A DNA stretch of 64,000 bases, taken from contig DAJPGB010000001.1 of the NCBI GenBank assembly GCA_025992855.1, positions 1,364,001 through 1,428,000 on the forward strand, given 5' to 3'. Each line of letters starts with the position of its first letter. Within the stretch, counting starts at the first letter, position 1. The translations under genes and the position numbers were made by a program. Origin of the DNA: Coriobacteriaceae bacterium (GTDB taxonomy: Bacteria; Actinomycetota; Coriobacteriia; Coriobacteriales; Coriobacteriaceae). The notes under the pieces are model-generated. The model worked only from the letters and a program-made list of their open reading frames with translations, was not told where the DNA came from and did no database searches. Shown here one piece after another: positions 8,587-17,961 of this stretch.

Positions 8587-8609
8587 TCGCGGCGCATGGG
8601 GCGCCGCGA
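8587..8609 (+). promoter_or_regulatory. Hairpin in the gdhA 5' leader
   Basis: Perfect 9-bp stem TCGCGGCGC/GCGCCGCGA with loop ATGGG, ending 25 bases before the GGAGGA ribosome site. It has no T tract, so it looks like an mRNA-stability or regulatory hairpin and not a terminator. Confidence 0.5.
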
Positions 8610-8643
8610 ACGACACCTTTCTTTTCCATCAATTGGAGGAAGC

Positions 8644-9999
8644 ATGAGCTACACGCAGAAAGTTCTCGAAGAGCTCAAGGCCCGCTATCCCGAGCAGCCT
8701 GAGTTCATCCAGGCCGCGACCGAGATCCTCGGCACCATTCAGCCGGCGCTCGACGCCCACCCCGAGTACGAGGAGGCCGCCCTGCTGGAGCGCCTCGTCG
8801 AGCCCGAGCGCATCGTCATGTTCCGTGTTCCCTGGGTCGACGACCAGGGCAAGGTTCAGGTCAACCGCGGCTACCGCGTCGAGTTCAACTCTGCCATTGG
8901 ACCCTACAAGGGCGGCCTGCGCTTTAACCCGACGGTCACCCTGGGCATGCTCAAGTTCCTGGGCCTGGAGCAGATTCTCAAGAACAGCCTGACCACCCTT
9001 CCCATGGGCGGCGGCAAGGGCGGCTCCGACTTTGACCCCAAGGGCAAGTCCAACAACGAGATCATGCACTTCTGCCAGTCCTTCATGACCGAGCTCTATC
9101 GCCACATTGGCCCCAACACCGACGTTCCCGCCGGCGACCTGGGCGTTGGCGGCCGCGAGGTTGCCTACCTGTTCGGTCAGTACAAGCGCCTGACCAACGA
9201 GTGGACCGGCGTCCTTACCGGCAAGGGCCTCTCCTTTGGCGGCTCGCTCGCCCGTACCGAGGCCACCGGCTACGGTCTGGTCTACTTTGTGGACGAGTAC
9301 CTCAAGAGCCGCGGCGACTCCTTCGAGGGCAAGAACGTCGTCGTTCATGGCTCCGGCAACGTCGCTATCTACGCGGTCCAGAAGGTCGCCCAGCTCGGCG
9401 GCAAGGTGCTTGCCTGCTCCGACACCCACGGCTGGGTCGAGGATCCCGACGGCATCGACTACACCGTGCTCGAGCACGTCTACAACAAGAAGCGCTCCGG
9501 CCACGACAAGGGTGTCACGCTCGCCATGTACGTTGACGAGAAGCCCAACGCCGTGTGGCACGAGGGCGACGGCCGCGGCGTGTGGCAGCTGCCCTGCGAC
9601 ATCGCGCTGCCCTGCGCTCGCGAGAACACGCTGCTGCTCGAGGACGCCCAGGCGCTCGTCGCCAACGGCTGCAAGGTGGTCGGCGAGGGCGCGAACATGC
9701 CCACGACCATCGAGGCCACGACCTACTTCCAGGAGAACGGCGTCGCCTTCATGCCCGGTAAGGCTGCTAACGCCGGCGGCGTGCTCGTGTCCGGCCTTGA
9801 GATGAGCCAGAACGCCGAGCACCTGTCTTGGACCTTCGAGGAGGTCGACGGCAAGCTCGAGCAGCTCATGCGCGGCATGTTCCACAACGTGGACGACACC
9901 GCCAAGGAGTATGGCCAGGAGGGCAACTTTGTCATGGGCGCCAACATCGCCGGCTTCCTGAAGGTCGCCGACGCTATGCTCGCCCAGGGCGTCTGCTAA
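8644..9999 (+). CDS. gdhA: NADP-type glutamate dehydrogenase
   Basis: 451 residues, the usual length for the hexameric small GDH class. It interconverts 2-oxoglutarate plus ammonia and glutamate. Substrate-binding and catalytic segments are clear: YKGGLRFNP, then LPMGGGKGGSDFDPKGKS with the catalytic lysine region, then PAGDLGVGGREV. The nucleotide-binding fold follows (VVVHGSGNVAIYAVQKV, near residue 235). The start at ATG 8644 follows a strong GGAGGA. Very strong codon bias suggests high expression. It has its own promoter and terminator. NADP specificity is inferred from similarity to the assimilatory class. Confidence 0.95.
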   Translation: MSYTQKVLEELKARYPEQPEFIQAATEILGTIQPALDAHPEYEEAALLERLVEPERIVMFRVPWVDDQGKVQVNRGYRVEFNSAIGPYKGGLRFNPTVTLGMLKFLGLEQILKNSLTTLPMGGGKGGSDFDPKGKSNNEIMHFCQSFMTELYRHIGPNTDVPAGDLGVGGREVAYLFGQYKRLTNEWTGVLTGKGLSFGGSLARTEATGYGLVYFVDEYLKSRGDSFEGKNVVVHGSGNVAIYAVQKVAQLGGKVLACSDTHGWVEDPDGIDYTVLEHVYNKKRSGHDKGVTLAMYVDEKPNAVWHEGDGRGVWQLPCDIALPCARENTLLLEDAQALVANGCKVVGEGANMPTTIEATTYFQENGVAFMPGKAANAGGVLVSGLEMSQNAEHLSWTFEEVDGKLEQLMRGMFHNVDDTAKEYGQEGNFVMGANIAGFLKVADAMLAQGVC

Positions 10000-10025
10000 A
10001 TCTTCGCTCGACATAGCATGTGATG

Positions 10026-10057
10026 AGGCTCCCAGCTATTCGGCTGGGAGCCTTTTT
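10026..10057 (+). terminator. Rho-independent terminator of gdhA
   Basis: Perfect 11-bp stem AGGCTCCCAGC/GCTGGGAGCCT, 6-base loop, followed by a run of T residues. Confidence 0.92.
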
Positions 10058-10120
10058 CTATGGTGACGATGGCGGCGCCCCCTCGTTTGGTACACTTAAA
10101 AGTACTGGACAAGTGGAGAG

Positions 10121-11035
10121 ATGGGGGAGAACGTGCTCAAGTTCGGTACCTACGTCCGTGTTGGAAACGCGGCCGAAGCCTATGAGCTCTTGCAGAAGAA
10201 CCGCAACAACAAGATTGTGGGCGGCGGCATCTGGATGCGTCTGGGTTCGCGTCGTGTGGCGACGGCGATTGACCTTTCGGCCTGCGGACTCGATCAGATC
10301 GAGGAGACCGAGACCGAGTTTCGCATCGGTGCCATGTGTACCCTGCGCCAGCTCGAGCGTCATGCCGGGCTCAACGCGCTTGTCAACAATGTCTTTGAGT
10401 TCGCCGTCCACGACATCGTGGGCGTGCAGCTGCGCAATACCGCCACGGTGGGCGGCAGCATCTACGGCCGCTTTGGCTTCTCGGACGTGCTCTCTGCCTT
10501 CCTCGCGCTCGATTCCTATGTTGAGCTGACGGGTGCCGGCCGCGTGCCGCTCGCCGAGTTCGTTGACATGGGCTACGTGCGTGACGTGATCGAGCACGTC
10601 GTGGTCGTTAAGCACGACTACCGCGCGAGCTATGAGGCCGTGCGCAAGGCCGCGACCGACTTCCCCTCGCTCAATGTCACCGCCGCCTGGTGGGACAACA
10701 GCTGGCATGTCACCGTGGGTGCCCGTCCGCTGCGCGCGACCCTGCTGCAGGGCGAGGCATGCGGCTTGGTGAACGAGCAGCCTTCCGAGGATGAGCTGCG
10801 TGCCCTTGCCGCGTCCGTGCACGCGCTGAGCTACGGCACCAACCTGTGGGGCTCAGCCGAGTACCGCCGTCGCATCTCGGCGCCGCTTGCCGTGCAGGCC
10901 GTGCGCCGCGCCGCCGGCATCGAGCTTTCGGCCGCGCTTGCCCGCGAGCTCGAGACCGTGCAGATTCCCAAGTTTGCCACGGACGAGTATTCCTGCCGCC
11001 GCGTGCCCGGCGTCGATTCTAGCGAGGTGCGCTAA
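10121..11035 (+). CDS. Molybdenum hydroxylase FAD-binding subunit
   Basis: 304 residues of the FAD-binding-5 / CO-dehydrogenase-flavoprotein C-terminal family (XdhB, CoxM). The FAD site shows IVGGGIWM near residue 27 and the conserved VGVQLRNTATVGGSIYGRFGFSDV near residues 104-125. It passes electrons from the FeS clusters of the partner encoded next door to NAD or another acceptor. The ATG at 10121 has only a short spacer to GGAG; a GTG at 10133 after GGGGGAG is an alternative start. Its stop overlaps the next gene's start (TAATG), so the two subunits are made together. Confidence 0.85.
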   Translation: MGENVLKFGTYVRVGNAAEAYELLQKNRNNKIVGGGIWMRLGSRRVATAIDLSACGLDQIEETETEFRIGAMCTLRQLERHAGLNALVNNVFEFAVHDIVGVQLRNTATVGGSIYGRFGFSDVLSAFLALDSYVELTGAGRVPLAEFVDMGYVRDVIEHVVVVKHDYRASYEAVRKAATDFPSLNVTAAWWDNSWHVTVGARPLRATLLQGEACGLVNEQPSEDELRALAASVHALSYGTNLWGSAEYRRRISAPLAVQAVRRAAGIELSAALARELETVQIPKFATDEYSCRRVPGVDSSEVR

Positions 11036-13866
11036 TGGCTGCCAAACTCATCGATCTTTCCTTTACGCTCAACGGCCGCAAGGTCAAGGTTCAGATTGCC
11101 CCCGATACCATGCTCTTTGCTCTGCTGCGCGAGCAGGGTTGCGCGTCGGTGCGCTGCGCCTGCGAGACCACCAACTGCGGCCTGTGCACGGTGTGGCTCG
11201 ACGGCGACCCGGTGCTGAGCTGCTCGGTTCCCGCCGCCTGTGTTGAGGGACACACCATCACTACGCTTGAGGGCCTTAAGGCCGAGTCCGAGGCTCTCGC
11301 CCGTGCGATGGCTGCCGAAGGTGCCGAGCAGTGCGGTTTTTGCGCCCCCGGCCTCATCATGAACGTGCTGGCGCTTGCCCGCGCCGCCAAGGAGGACCCA
11401 AGCCTCGTCGCCACGCGCGAGGAGCTCTCGCGCCAGCTCGCCGGCAACCTCTGCCGTTGCAGCGGCTACGAGAGCCAGCTGCGCGCCATCGTCCGCTTCC
11501 TTAACGAGTCCGGCGTGCAGGTGGGCTTCGAGATGCCCGAGCTGCCCGTCAACGACACGAGCTCCGACGGTGTCGCGTACAAGCAGATTACCCACAAGCA
11601 GCCCAAGAAGGACTCGAAGGCCCTGCTCGAGGGTCGTCCCGTCTACACGGGTGACCTTGTGCCCGCCGGCGCCCTGATCGTCAAGCTCAAGCGCAGCCCC
11701 TATGCCCGCGCCAAGATCCGCTCCATCGACACGTCTCGCGCCCTGAAGGTGCCCGGCGTCGTGGGCGTCTATACCTACGAGGACGTGCCCAAGCGTCGCT
11801 TCACCATCGCCGGCCAGAGCTATCCGCAGCCGAGTCCCTACGACCGCCTGATCCTCGAGAACCTCGTGCGCTATCAAAACGAGGAGGTGGCGATCGTCGC
11901 CGCCGAGACCGAGGAGGCCGCCGACAAGGCACTCAAGCTCATCAAGGTCGACTACGAGGTGCTCGAGCCGCTGCTCGACTTTACCCAGGCACTCGATAAC
12001 GACATCGTGGTCCACCCCGAGGGCGACGTGACCTTTATGTTCCCGCAGGGCGGCGACGTCCCGCGCAACTTGGTGTGCAGCGGCACGAGCGACTTTGGCG
12101 ACCTGGACGAGGCCTTCGCCCAGAGCGACATCGTCTTTGAGCGCACTTACACCAGCCAGGCCACGCAGACCGCGCCCATGGAGACCTTCCGTGCCTTCGC
12201 GACGACCGACGCGTTCGGCCGCATCTCGGTGACCACCTCTACGCAGGTGCCCTTCCACGTGCGTCGCATGGTCGCGCAGTCGCTCGACATTCCGCAGTCG
12301 CAGGTGCAGGTTATTAAGCCGCGCATCGGCGGCGGCTTTGGCTCCAAGCAGACGGGTTGCTGCGAGATCTTCGTGGCGTTCGTGACCCAGCAGACTGGCC
12401 GTCCGAGCTATTGCTGCTACACCCGCGAGGAGACCATCACCGCGGGCAACTCGCGCCATCAGATGCAGATGACCGTCAAGCTGGGCGCCATGAACGACGG
12501 CACCATCACGGCCATCGACCTGCATACGCTGTCCAACGCCGGCGCCTATGGCGAGCATGCCACCACGACGATCGGCCTTTCGGGCCACAAGAGCCTGCCC
12601 ATCTACAACCATGTGAAGGCGAGCCGCTTTAGCTGGGACGCCGTCTACACCAACACTAACCGCGGCGGCGCGTATCGCGGCTACGGTGCCACCCAGGGCC
12701 AGTTTGCCGTGGAGAGTGCCGTCAACGAGCTCGCCGACATGCTGCACATGGACCCCGCCGACCTGCGCCTTAAGAACATTGTGCGCGAGGGCGAGGTCAT
12801 GCCACAGTACTACAACGAGAAGCTCAACGCCTGCGCACTCGACCGCTGCCTGCTGCGCGCGATGGACATGATCGGCTGGCGCGACAAGCCGCTGGCCGTG
12901 GACTTGGGCGACCGCGTGCGCGCCCTGGGCTGCGCGCTCACCATGCAGGGCTCGGGCATCTCCAACGTGGACATCGCCGGCATCGACATGCGCCTGGAGG
13001 AGGACGGCTTCATTACCATCGGCACCGGCGCCACCGATAACGGCATGGGCGTCGATACGATTCTGGCGCAGATTGCTGCCGAGGAGCTGGGCGTGGAGAG
13101 CTCGCAGATCGTGGTGCGCGGCGTAGACACCGATGTGTCGCCGTTCGACGCCGGCTCGTACGCGAGCTCCGGTACCTATGTGACGGGCCTTGCCGCCAAG
13201 AACGCCGCGACCGAGCTGCGCGAGAAGATTTGCGCCAAGGCCGCCCAGATGTGGGACGTGGACGCCGCCGACGTGGTCTTCGACGGCCAGTACGTGCGCC
13301 TGTCCGACGAGCGCGTCGCGCGTGAGCAGAACCGCTACCTTACGCTGCGCGACTTTGCCAACCTGTGTGTCAAGAACATCGAGGGCGGCGACGCGCTGAC
13401 CTCGCACGCTTCTGCCTGCCTGCCCGTTTCGCCTCCGCCGTTTATGGCCGGTATTGCCGAGGTCGAGGTCGACAAGGCCACCGGCAAGGTGACTGTGGTG
13501 GACTACGCGGCGGCCGTCGACTGCGGCACCGTGATCAACGAAGCGCTTGCGCGCGTCCAGGCCGAGGGCGGCATTGCCCAGGGTATCGGTCACGCGCTCT
13601 ACGAGATCGTCGAGCACGACGACCGTGGCCGCCTGCGCACCGGCAACTTTATGAGCTACAAGCTGCCCACGCGCCTGGATATCGGCAGCATTCGCGTGGC
13701 CTTTGAGCCGAGCTACGAGCCGACGGGTCCGTTTGGCGCCAAGTCGATCGGCGAGGTCGTCATCAACACGCCGCTCGCCGCAGTGGCCTCGGCCGTGGCA
13801 CACGCCACCGGCCATCAGGTTCGCTCGCTGCCCATCACGCCGGAGAAAGCACTGCTGGGGGAGTAG
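11035..13866 (+). CDS. Fused FeS/molybdopterin subunit of a xanthine-dehydrogenase-family hydroxylase
   Basis: 943 residues joining two subunits that are often separate. Residues 1-160 form a two-[2Fe-2S] module: Cys43, Cys48, Cys51 and Cys63 for the plant-type cluster; Cys100, Cys103, Cys140 and Cys142 for the second. From about residue 190 to the end is the aldehyde-oxidase/xanthine-dehydrogenase molybdopterin domain, with GGGFGSKQ near 435, a GGAYRGYGATQ loop, and the catalytic glutamate at Glu907 in FGAKSIGE. It probably hydroxylates a purine or N-heterocycle. The arrangement with one FAD subunit resembles selenium-dependent xanthine or purine hydroxylases, but labile selenium cannot be seen in sequence. 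The substrate is unknown. Confidence 0.87.
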   Translation: MAAKLIDLSFTLNGRKVKVQIAPDTMLFALLREQGCASVRCACETTNCGLCTVWLDGDPVLSCSVPAACVEGHTITTLEGLKAESEALARAMAAEGAEQCGFCAPGLIMNVLALARAAKEDPSLVATREELSRQLAGNLCRCSGYESQLRAIVRFLNESGVQVGFEMPELPVNDTSSDGVAYKQITHKQPKKDSKALLEGRPVYTGDLVPAGALIVKLKRSPYARAKIRSIDTSRALKVPGVVGVYTYEDVPKRRFTIAGQSYPQPSPYDRLILENLVRYQNEEVAIVAAETEEAADKALKLIKVDYEVLEPLLDFTQALDNDIVVHPEGDVTFMFPQGGDVPRNLVCSGTSDFGDLDEAFAQSDIVFERTYTSQATQTAPMETFRAFATTDAFGRISVTTSTQVPFHVRRMVAQSLDIPQSQVQVIKPRIGGGFGSKQTGCCEIFVAFVTQQTGRPSYCCYTREETITAGNSRHQMQMTVKLGAMNDGTITAIDLHTLSNAGAYGEHATTTIGLSGHKSLPIYNHVKASRFSWDAVYTNTNRGGAYRGYGATQGQFAVESAVNELADMLHMDPADLRLKNIVREGEVMPQYYNEKLNACALDRCLLRAMDMIGWRDKPLAVDLGDRVRALGCALTMQGSGISNVDIAGIDMRLEEDGFITIGTGATDNGMGVDTILAQIAAEELGVESSQIVVRGVDTDVSPFDAGSYASSGTYVTGLAAKNAATELREKICAKAAQMWDVDAADVVFDGQYVRLSDERVAREQNRYLTLRDFANLCVKNIEGGDALTSHASACLPVSPPPFMAGIAEVEVDKATGKVTVVDYAAAVDCGTVINEALARVQAEGGIAQGIGHALYEIVEHDDRGRLRTGNFMSYKLPTRLDIGSIRVAFEPSYEPTGPFGAKSIGEVVINTPLAAVASAVAHATGHQVRSLPITPEKALLGE

Positions 13867-13890
13867 CGGGTCAGCGAACAAGTCGTAATT

Positions 13891-13920
13891 GGCGGGGCGG
13901 GGCAACTCGCTCCGCCTTTT
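13891..13920 (+). terminator. Probable terminator after the molybdenum hydroxylase operon
   Basis: 8-bp GC-rich stem (GGCGGGGC/GCTCCGCC, one G-T pair) with a 10-base loop and TTTT. Confidence 0.6.
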
Positions 13921-14006
13921 GCACTCGTGGTGAGGTCGTGAGCCTGTAAAACGTGTGCGTGCGCTTGCCGTTCGTATCTGCTATCATTCCTAGTCTGTGC
14001 GCTCAT

Positions 14007-14090
14007 GCGGGCGTGGCGGAATTGGTAGACGCGCCAGATTTAGGTTCTGGTGGGATTCCCGTGAAGGTTCGAGTCCTTTCGCCCGCACCA
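14007..14090 (+). tRNA. tRNA-Leu (anticodon TAG)
   Basis: 84 bases with encoded CCA. Acceptor GCGGGCG/CGCCCGC; D-loop with TTGGTAGA; anticodon stem CCAGA/TCTGG with loop TTTAGGT, so the anticodon is TAG; a class II long variable arm; T arm with loop TTCGAGT. Confidence 0.96.
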
Positions 14091-14178
14091 ACGCACCTGC
14101 GTCGGCTCCCGCCGTCGCGACTCTTTGTTGCATAAAGGTACCAGCACCTCAGATAAGCTGGGCAGTATGAGGAGGAAC

Positions 14179-15480
14179 GTGTTGAACATCACCGCTTCTG
14201 ACGTCAAGGACGCCAAGCTCACCGCTACGGTCACCATCCCGGCCGCCGACGTCGACGCCGCGATCAAGAAGGCCTACAAGGACACCGCCAAGAAGTACCG
14301 CTTCCCGGGCTTCCGCGCCGGCAAGGCTCCCCGTCCGGTCATCGACTCTGCTCTTGGCGCCGAGGCTACCCTCGCTCAGGCCACCAACGACCTGATTGCC
14401 GCCAACGAGCCCGTCGTCCTCAACGAGCTGGACATCGTCCCCACCAAGAGCGGTGACTACAAGGAGCTCGACCTCGCCAAGGATCACGAGGACTACACCT
14501 ACACCGTCGAGTTCTCCCTGCGTCCTGCCGCTGAGCTCTCCTCCTTCGACGCCGTCGAGATCGAGATGCCTCCCGCGGAGGTCACCGATTCCGAGATCAA
14601 CAACCAGGTCGAGATGCTCCTCAACTACCGTGCCACCTTCGAGGACGTCGAGGGTCGCGCCGTCGAGGCCGAGGACTACGTTACCGTCGACCTCAAGGCC
14701 GTCGAGAACGCCGACAACTTCGCCGCCGAGGGCCGCATGCTCATCGCCGGTAGCGACAGCAACCCCAAGGAGTTCAACGAGGCCCTGATCGGCGCTAACG
14801 TTGACGACGTCAAGACCGTCACCTGGACCGACGAGGTCGAGGAGGGCGAGGAGGCTGAGACCCACACCGTCGAGGTCACCGTCAAGGGCATCAAGGTCCG
14901 CAACACCCCCGAGCTCACCGACGAGCTCGTCAAGTCCGACTTTGGCTTCGACAGCATCGACGCTATGCGCGACGCCATCAAGATTGAGATCGAGCAGGAC
15001 AAGGCTTCCCGCCTGCCGGCCGAGAAGGAGAACCGTTGCGTCTCCGCTCTCGCTGAGCGTCTGCAGCTCGAGGAGATGGACGCCGACTACGAGCAGTCCG
15101 TCTTTGAGGAGCTTGGCCAGAACTTCCTGTCCAACCTTGCTGCCCGCGGCATGACGCTGGACACCTGGCTGCCCGCTTCCGGCCTGACCATGGAGCAGTT
15201 CATCGGCGACCTGCACAAGCAGGCCAACGACGTTGCCCGTGAGTCCCTGGCTCTCGACGCCCTCGCCCGTGAGCTAAAGATCGAGGTCACCGAGGACGAC
15301 ATCAACGCCGAGTTCGAGAAGGCCGGCGTCAAGGACGTCGAGGCTTCCAAGGCCGAGTTCATCGCCGATGGCCGCATGCCTGCCGTCCGCGAGTCCATCC
15401 GTCGCTCCAAGGCCGTCGATCACCTGGTCGAGAACGCCAAGGTGACCGAGGTCGACGAGACCGCCAAGGACGCTGAGTAA
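14179..15480 (+). CDS. tig: Trigger factor, ribosome-associated chaperone
   Basis: About 433 residues, close to the usual 430. It binds the ribosome exit tunnel and folds nascent chains. The ribosome-binding tail is visible as YRFPGFRAGKAPRPVID near residues 36-52 (family signature GFRxGKxP). A middle PPIase-type domain spans about residues 155-240, with an unusually acidic TDEVEEGEEAETH loop, followed by a C-terminal helical domain. The start is GTG 14179 or TTG 14182; both follow GAGGAGG, and the TTG has the better 6-base spacing. Codon use is strongly biased. It is followed by clpP and clpX, the classic tig-clpP-clpX order. Confidence 0.95.
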   Translation: MLNITASDVKDAKLTATVTIPAADVDAAIKKAYKDTAKKYRFPGFRAGKAPRPVIDSALGAEATLAQATNDLIAANEPVVLNELDIVPTKSGDYKELDLAKDHEDYTYTVEFSLRPAAELSSFDAVEIEMPPAEVTDSEINNQVEMLLNYRATFEDVEGRAVEAEDYVTVDLKAVENADNFAAEGRMLIAGSDSNPKEFNEALIGANVDDVKTVTWTDEVEEGEEAETHTVEVTVKGIKVRNTPELTDELVKSDFGFDSIDAMRDAIKIEIEQDKASRLPAEKENRCVSALAERLQLEEMDADYEQSVFEELGQNFLSNLAARGMTLDTWLPASGLTMEQFIGDLHKQANDVARESLALDALARELKIEVTEDDINAEFEKAGVKDVEASKAEFIADGRMPAVRESIRRSKAVDHLVENAKVTEVDETAKDAE

Positions 15481-15642
15481 TTCTCGCCACCTTTCTTGCG
15501 AGCGCATGGATGCGCTCGTGATGGGGTAAAGTTATAAGCCGGTTATCCGGTTGCTTCGTACGGTGCCAGCCAATGCATAGCATGCGGGCACCGTACGTTT
15601 GTCTAGAACCACTATTGGTCCGTAAGAGAAATGGAGATGCGT

Positions 15643-16263
15643 ATGATCGCTAAGTTCGATTCCGCCCTCGTGCCATACGTTATCGAGCAGACGCCGCGCG
15701 GCGAGCGCAGCTACGATATCTATTCGCGCCTGCTCAACGACCGCATCATCTTTTTGGGCGAGGAGATCAACTCCGTCAGCGCCAACCTGGTCGTTGCCCA
15801 GCTGCTGCATCTTGAGAGCCAGGATGCCGAGAAGGATATCTCGCTCTACATCAATTCGCCCGGTGGCGAGGTCTACTCCGGCCTGGCGATTCTGGACACC
15901 ATGAACTTCATTAAGCCGCAGGTCTCCACCATTTGCGTGGGTATGGCCGCGTCTATGGCTGCCGTGCTGCTTTCGGCCGGCGCCAAGGGCAAGCGCTTCT
16001 GCCTGCCGCACTCCAAGGTCATGATTCACCAGCCCAGCGGCGGTGCCCAGGGCCAGCAGACCGAGATCGAGATCGTGGCCGAGGAGATCAAGAAGACCCG
16101 CCGCGAGCTCAACCAGATCCTGTCCGACGCGTCGGGCCAGCCCATCGAGAAGGTCCAGGCCGATACCGAGCGCGATAACTACCTGACCGCTGCCGAGGCC
16201 CTCGACTACGGCCTGATCGACCGTATCGTCACCTCGCGCGATCTCGCCGCGAAGGACGCCTAG
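15643..16263 (+). CDS. clpP: ATP-dependent Clp protease proteolytic subunit
   Basis: 206-residue serine protease that forms the tetradecameric chamber of ClpXP. The catalytic triad is Ser104 (in VGMAASMA), His129 (KVMIHQP) and Asp178 (ERDNY). The Gly-rich handle region [14 protein letters not shown] is intact. Three in-frame ATGs occur at 15631, 15637 and 15643; the last has GGAG at proper distance and begins [16 protein letters not shown]. clpX starts two bases after the stop, so the two partners are coupled. Confidence 0.96.
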   Translation: MIAKFDSALVPYVIEQTPRGERSYDIYSRLLNDRIIFLGEEINSVSANLVVAQLLHLESQDAEKDISLYINSPGGEVYSGLAILDTMNFIKPQVSTICVGMAASMAAVLLSAGAKGKRFCLPHSKVMIHQPSGGAQGQQTEIEIVAEEIKKTRRELNQILSDASGQPIEKVQADTERDNYLTAAEALDYGLIDRIVTSRDLAAKDA

Positions 16264-16264
16264 G

Positions 16265-17677
16265 ATGGCAGGTAACATGCAGGACAACTTTGACGAGAAC
16301 GGCAACCCCATCCGCTGCTCCTTCTGCGGAAAAGAGCAGGGCCAGGTTCGCCGCCTTGTTAAGGGCCCGACCAACATCTTTATCTGCGACGAGTGCGTCG
16401 CCGCCTGCTCCGAGATCCTTGAGGAGTCGCTGGCTTCGGACTTTATGGACGCTGCCCGCAACGGCAATCTCCCGGGTTTCCTCAACGACCACGGCCAGGC
16501 TGCCTCTCAGCCCGCCGTTGACCCCGAGACGGAGGGTTTTGAGCTTGAGGACGACCGCCAGGTCATCACGCACGTGCCGACGCCGCACGAGATCTATGAC
16601 GAGCTTTCGGCCTATGTTATGGGCCAAGAGGACGCTAAGCGCGCTATGTCGGTGGCCGTGTACAACCACTACCGTCGCGTGATCGAAGGCGGTGCCGCGG
16701 TGTCCGCCCTTGACGAGGCATCGGGCATGGGCGCCCAGTTTGACGACGATATGGACGAGGTGGAGCTCGCCAAGTCCAATATTTTGCTGCTCGGTCCCAC
16801 CGGTACCGGCAAGACGCTGCTGGCCCAGACGCTCGCACGCATCCTCGAGGTGCCGTTTGCCATCGCCGACGCCACCGCGCTCACCGAGGCCGGTTACGTG
16901 GGCGAGGACGTGGAGAACATCCTACTCAAGCTCATCAACGCCGCCGATGGCGATATCGAGCGCGCGCAGGTGGGCATCATCTACGTGGACGAGATCGACA
17001 AGATTGCCCGCAAGGCCGAGAATCTCTCTATCACTCGCGATGTTTCGGGCGAGGGCGTTCAGCAGGCACTGCTTAAGATTCTTGAGGGCACGGTGGCCAG
17101 TGTTCCGCCCACCGGCGGCCGCAAGCATCCCCAGCAGGAGCTGCTGCAGATTGACACGACCAACATCCTGTTCATCTGCGGCGGTGCCTTTGTGGGTCTG
17201 GATAAGATCATCGCCGACCGCGTGGGCAACAAGGGCGTGGGCTTTAACTCCGAGATCGCCGGCCCCACCTCGGTCGACGAGAACGACCTGCTGCGTCAGG
17301 TGCTCCCGCAGGACCTCAACGCCTTTGGCATGATTCCCGAGTTCGTGGGCCGTACGCCCGTCGTCACCCAGACGCAGGCGCTCGACGAGGACGACCTGGT
17401 GTCGATCCTGACCGAGCCCAAGAACGCTGTGGTGCGTCAGTACCGCAAGATGTTCCAGCTCGAGGACGTCGAGCTTGAGTTTGAGGACGCCGCCCTGCAC
17501 GAGATCGCCCGCATGGCGCTTGCCCGCAAGACCGGCGCCCGCGGTCTGCGCGCCATCTGCGAGGACGTGCTGCAGCAGACGATGTTCGACCTCCCCAGCG
17601 AGGAGGGCGTTGCCAAGGTCGTCGTAACCGAAGCGGCCGTCAAGGGCGAAGAGCAGCCCCAGCGCATCTACGGCTAG
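16265..17677 (+). CDS. clpX: ATP-dependent Clp protease ATPase subunit ClpX
   Basis: 470 residues; unfolds tagged proteins and feeds them to ClpP. An N-terminal zinc-binding domain carries Cys18, Cys21, Cys41 and Cys44. Walker A is GPTGTGKT (177-184), Walker B is [10 protein letters not shown], and the pore loop lies in the standard AAA+ domain. The C-terminal [13 protein letters not shown] motif is the usual ClpX small-domain signature. Compared with common 410-430-residue ClpX, extra length sits between the zinc domain and the AAA+ core (residues about 55-110) and in an acidic insertion near residue 150. Confidence 0.97.
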   Translation: MAGNMQDNFDENGNPIRCSFCGKEQGQVRRLVKGPTNIFICDECVAACSEILEESLASDFMDAARNGNLPGFLNDHGQAASQPAVDPETEGFELEDDRQVITHVPTPHEIYDELSAYVMGQEDAKRAMSVAVYNHYRRVIEGGAAVSALDEASGMGAQFDDDMDEVELAKSNILLLGPTGTGKTLLAQTLARILEVPFAIADATALTEAGYVGEDVENILLKLINAADGDIERAQVGIIYVDEIDKIARKAENLSITRDVSGEGVQQALLKILEGTVASVPPTGGRKHPQQELLQIDTTNILFICGGAFVGLDKIIADRVGNKGVGFNSEIAGPTSVDENDLLRQVLPQDLNAFGMIPEFVGRTPVVTQTQALDEDDLVSILTEPKNAVVRQYRKMFQLEDVELEFEDAALHEIARMALARKTGARGLRAICEDVLQQTMFDLPSEEGVAKVVVTEAAVKGEEQPQRIYG

Positions 17678-17699
17678 ACCGGCCTTAAACGTGTTTGCA

Positions 17700-17735
17700 A
17701 ATAGCCTCCGACCACCCGCGGTCGGAGGCTATTTT
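17700..17735 (+). terminator. Rho-independent terminator of clpP-clpX
   Basis: Perfect 14-bp stem AATAGCCTCCGACC/GGTCGGAGGCTATT, 6-base loop ACCCGC, ending in T residues. Confidence 0.93.
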
Positions 17736-17828
17736 ATATATACGCAATAACCCCAACTACCTGTGTTATTCTGTGTGTTTGTTTAAGCCAAAGCGAAGTC
17801 AATTCAGACTGAAGTAATCGATACCTAA

Positions 17829-17941
17829 GGCGCGTCCGCCTGCTTGGTTTTCGTAGATTCCGCACGAGCCGAAGAGCACTTAATGTGCTCTTCGTGCGAG
17901 CCAGGACCTGACCGAGCGAAAACCAAGCAGGCGGACGCGCC
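17829..17941. repeat. Large two-tier palindrome upstream of valS
   Basis: Outer arms of 25 bases pair perfectly: 17829-17853 begins GGCGCGTCCGCCTGCTTGG and 17917-17941 is its complement. Inside is a 10-bp hairpin CGAAGAGCAC/GTGCTCTTCG with loop TTAAT, extended by CGCA/TGCG past a 5-base bulge. The 3' arm ends 21 bases before the valS ATG. No T-box specifier or antiterminator sequence (TGGNACC) was found. A related structure lies just after valS. Confidence 0.85.
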
Positions 17942-17961
17942 GGCGGGACAGGGAGAGATAT

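Noticed and set aside
11032..13905. 957-codon frame on the minus strand
   Set aside because: Antisense shadow of the GC-rich molybdenum hydroxylase gene; His/Ala/Gly-rich with no family features.
17736..17961. T-box riboswitch before valS
   Set aside because: No specifier loop or TGGNACC-type antiterminator sequence; the structure is a simple two-tier palindrome without a T tract.
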